A stretch of DNA of 15,469 bases. Origin: Caryophanales bacterium UBA3260 (GTDB taxonomy: Bacteria > Bacillota_I > Bacilli_A > RF39 > UBA660). The DNA is taken from positions 1-15,469 of the forward strand of contig DEUO01000146.1 in NCBI GenBank assembly GCA_002362595.1, given 5' to 3'. Below the pieces are notes generated by a model. The model worked only from the letters and a program-made list of their open reading frames with translations. It was not told the origin of the DNA and ran no database searches. The position numbers and the translations under genes are program-made. Shown one piece after another: positions 14,195-15,469 of this stretch; position 1 is the first letter of the stretch; each line of letters opens with the position of its first letter.

Positions 14195-14203
14195 TGTTAT
14201 AAT
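14195..14203 (+). promoter_or_regulatory. Extended -10 promoter of the last gene
   Basis: TGtTATAAT, identical to the tRNA-Arg promoter core, gives a start near 14210 and a leader of about 18 bases. The -35 region (TTAATT-like) is poor. Confidence 0.5.
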
Positions 14204-14227
14204 GTTATAAGTTGAAAGAGTAAAAAG

Positions 14228-15463
14228 TTGGTGATTGTTATAAAAAAGGTTACTGTTCCAAAATTTGTATTGATGATTTGTAGTTTATTATTGGTTTTAG
14301 TTGGATTTTATTGCGGATATAAATGTTGTGAGGCTTTAACAGAAGAAAAAATAGCTAAACAGGAGAAAATGAGAAAGAAAGAAGAAAAGAAATCTGAAGA
14401 AATTCAAGGTGAAACTGATATATCTAATCAAGATGTAATAGCTAAATTAAAAGATAATATTAGTGTTATTGATAATATTGGTTTAATTAATTGTAAAACA
14501 GTATATCATTATCAAGATAAAATATTAAATTCAACACTAGATAAAATAGATAAAATTAATAGTTTAATATATAAATTAAAAAATGATAAATTAGATGTTG
14601 CTAATGCTGATATTATAAATAAGTATTTAGAAGCTTCTAAAGTTGATAATAGAGATTCTTTAGAATTTTATATGATAGATGTTAATAACTTCAATGATTT
14701 ATATAAGAAAGTATATGGGGAAAGTTTATCTAATTATGATTCTTTAAGTAATGTTTATTTAGATAAAGATACTAATAAGTTATTATTGGCTGTTGATAAG
14801 AGTGTTGTTAGTAATAATATAGAGTCATATGATTATCGTTTTAGTGAAGATAGTAATAAGATTTATGTTTATAGAGTAGTAGGTTTAAAGAAACAAGATG
14901 GCAATAATTGCGATTATTATTATGATATTGAAGGAAATAGTAAATATAATTCTATTCCTTGTGATTCACAAACTTTACAAGCAATTATAAATAAAGATAA
15001 TTATGATAAATTCACTAAGTATAAAATAACGTTTACTAAAAATAATGGAAACTATGTATTTTATTCAAGTGAGAAGTTAGACGAACCTAAAAAAGAAGTA
15101 AATAAAAATGAGTATATTATAAAAACAGATATGAAATATCGTACTATGCAAAATGATGGTGGAAGTCATATTGATATTTATTATCAAATTGATTTTAATA
15201 AAAAATTATCAATTAAATTTCAAAGTAAGTATGTTGGACTTAAAGGATATGAGTATGAAGCAAAGAATGTTAATGAGAAAAATCTAAGTGATGATGAAGT
15301 TAATCGTTTACGTTTGATAATTGATGAAGCATGGACTAAGAAAGATGAAAAAAAAGATATACCATTAGATAATAGCTATTATACTATAGTTGATGTAAAT
15401 GATATAAGTGCAATAGTTTTAGATAAAAATGTTATTGATGAGATAAATAAAATTGTTGAATAG
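14228..15463 (+). CDS. Membrane-anchored extracytoplasmic protein of unknown family
   Basis: I do not recognise this 411-residue protein. One hydrophobic helix near the N-terminus (about residues 12-33, ending GFYCGYKCC) is followed by a highly charged helix (about 37-58, Lys/Glu alternation) and a long polar Asn/Asp/Lys/Tyr-rich region with no further membrane segment, so most of it should lie outside the membrane. The outer part has an all-soluble look with alternating beta-type stretches (for example YRFSEDSNKIYVYRVVG). There is no lipobox and no sortase motif. The start is uncertain: TTG at 14228, GTG at 14231 or, as the ribosome site at 14230-14235 would suggest, the ATA codon at 14240 that opens a typical MKKVTV-like N-terminus. 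It has its own promoter just after the lipid operon. The gene is complete within the window. Confidence 0.7.
   Translation: MVIVIKKVTVPKFVLMICSLLLVLVGFYCGYKCCEALTEEKIAKQEKMRKKEEKKSEEIQGETDISNQDVIAKLKDNISVIDNIGLINCKTVYHYQDKILNSTLDKIDKINSLIYKLKNDKLDVANADIINKYLEASKVDNRDSLEFYMIDVNNFNDLYKKVYGESLSNYDSLSNVYLDKDTNKLLLAVDKSVVSNNIESYDYRFSEDSNKIYVYRVVGLKKQDGNNCDYYYDIEGNSKYNSIPCDSQTLQAIINKDNYDKFTKYKITFTKNNGNYVFYSSEKLDEPKKEVNKNEYIIKTDMKYRTMQNDGGSHIDIYYQIDFNKKLSIKFQSKYVGLKGYEYEAKNVNEKNLSDDEVNRLRLIIDEAWTKKDEKKDIPLDNSYYTIVDVNDISAIVLDKNVIDEINKIVE
14230..14242 (+). promoter_or_regulatory. GGTGAT ribosome site placed before an ATA codon
   Basis: GGTGAT at 14230-14235 matches the site used by other genes here (for example the response regulator at 9168-9173). 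At the normal distance the next in-frame codon is ATA (14240-14242), then AAA AAG. There is no ATG in the frame nearby. It may be a rare ATA start, or an ATG lost by mutation with initiation moved to TTG or GTG upstream. Confidence 0.35.
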
Positions 15464-15469
15464 AAGAAC

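Overview
The window is very AT-rich, with short intergenic gaps, strong GAGGTGA/GGAGG ribosome binding sites, extended -10 promoters (TGnTATAAT) and U-tailed hairpin terminators. All supported genes are on the + strand. This points to a low-GC Bacillota, probably a Bacilli/'Mollicutes-like' gut-type lineage (inference from composition and gene style). UGA reads as a normal stop: the only gene ending in TGA is coaE, and Trp codons are TGG. No phage, insertion sequence, CRISPR array or rRNA is seen, and no stretch over 300 bases lacks a gene.

Layout. (1) 27-1023: a divergent cold-shock-domain protein with its own promoter, then a VanZ-like membrane protein followed by a 37-residue membrane microprotein whose 3' end is folded into a terminator. 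(2) 1067-2238: the last two steps of coenzyme A synthesis as overlapping genes, a divergent coaE and then coaD, ending in a terminator. (3) 2249-2390: a single tRNA-Arg(CCT) with its own promoter. (4) 2499-6211: an ABC ATPase and a 1003-residue FtsX/MacB-type permease, coupled by a TAATG stop/start overlap. The permease's first extracellular domain carries two long runs of perfect heptads. (5) 6246-7376: galE as a single-gene unit with promoter and terminator. (6) 7396-9062: an orphan protein resembling the PD-(D/E)XK transposase-associated nuclease family but apparently lacking its catalytic Asp, and a zinc-ribbon, single-pass membrane protein with its own terminator. (7) 9146-14172: a tightly packed five-gene operon: OmpR-type response regulator, histidine kinase, PlsC-type acyltransferase, AMP-forming acyl-CoA/ACP synthetase, second PlsC-type acyltransferase. 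(8) 14195-15463: a membrane-anchored protein of unknown family with its own promoter and an unusual start region.

How the genes work together. Region 7 is the most system-like part. A membrane sensor and its regulator are overlapped or nearly overlapped with a fatty-acid activating enzyme flanked by two acyltransferases. It reads as a regulated lipid-remodelling or exogenous fatty-acid uptake cassette in which the synthetase activates an acyl chain and the PlsC-like enzymes place it on a glycerol-phosphate or other lipid acceptor. The two acyltransferases differ at their substrate motif, so they may have different acceptors. The rest is ordinary core metabolism (CoA, galactose/UDP-sugar, tRNA) mixed with lineage-specific membrane proteins.
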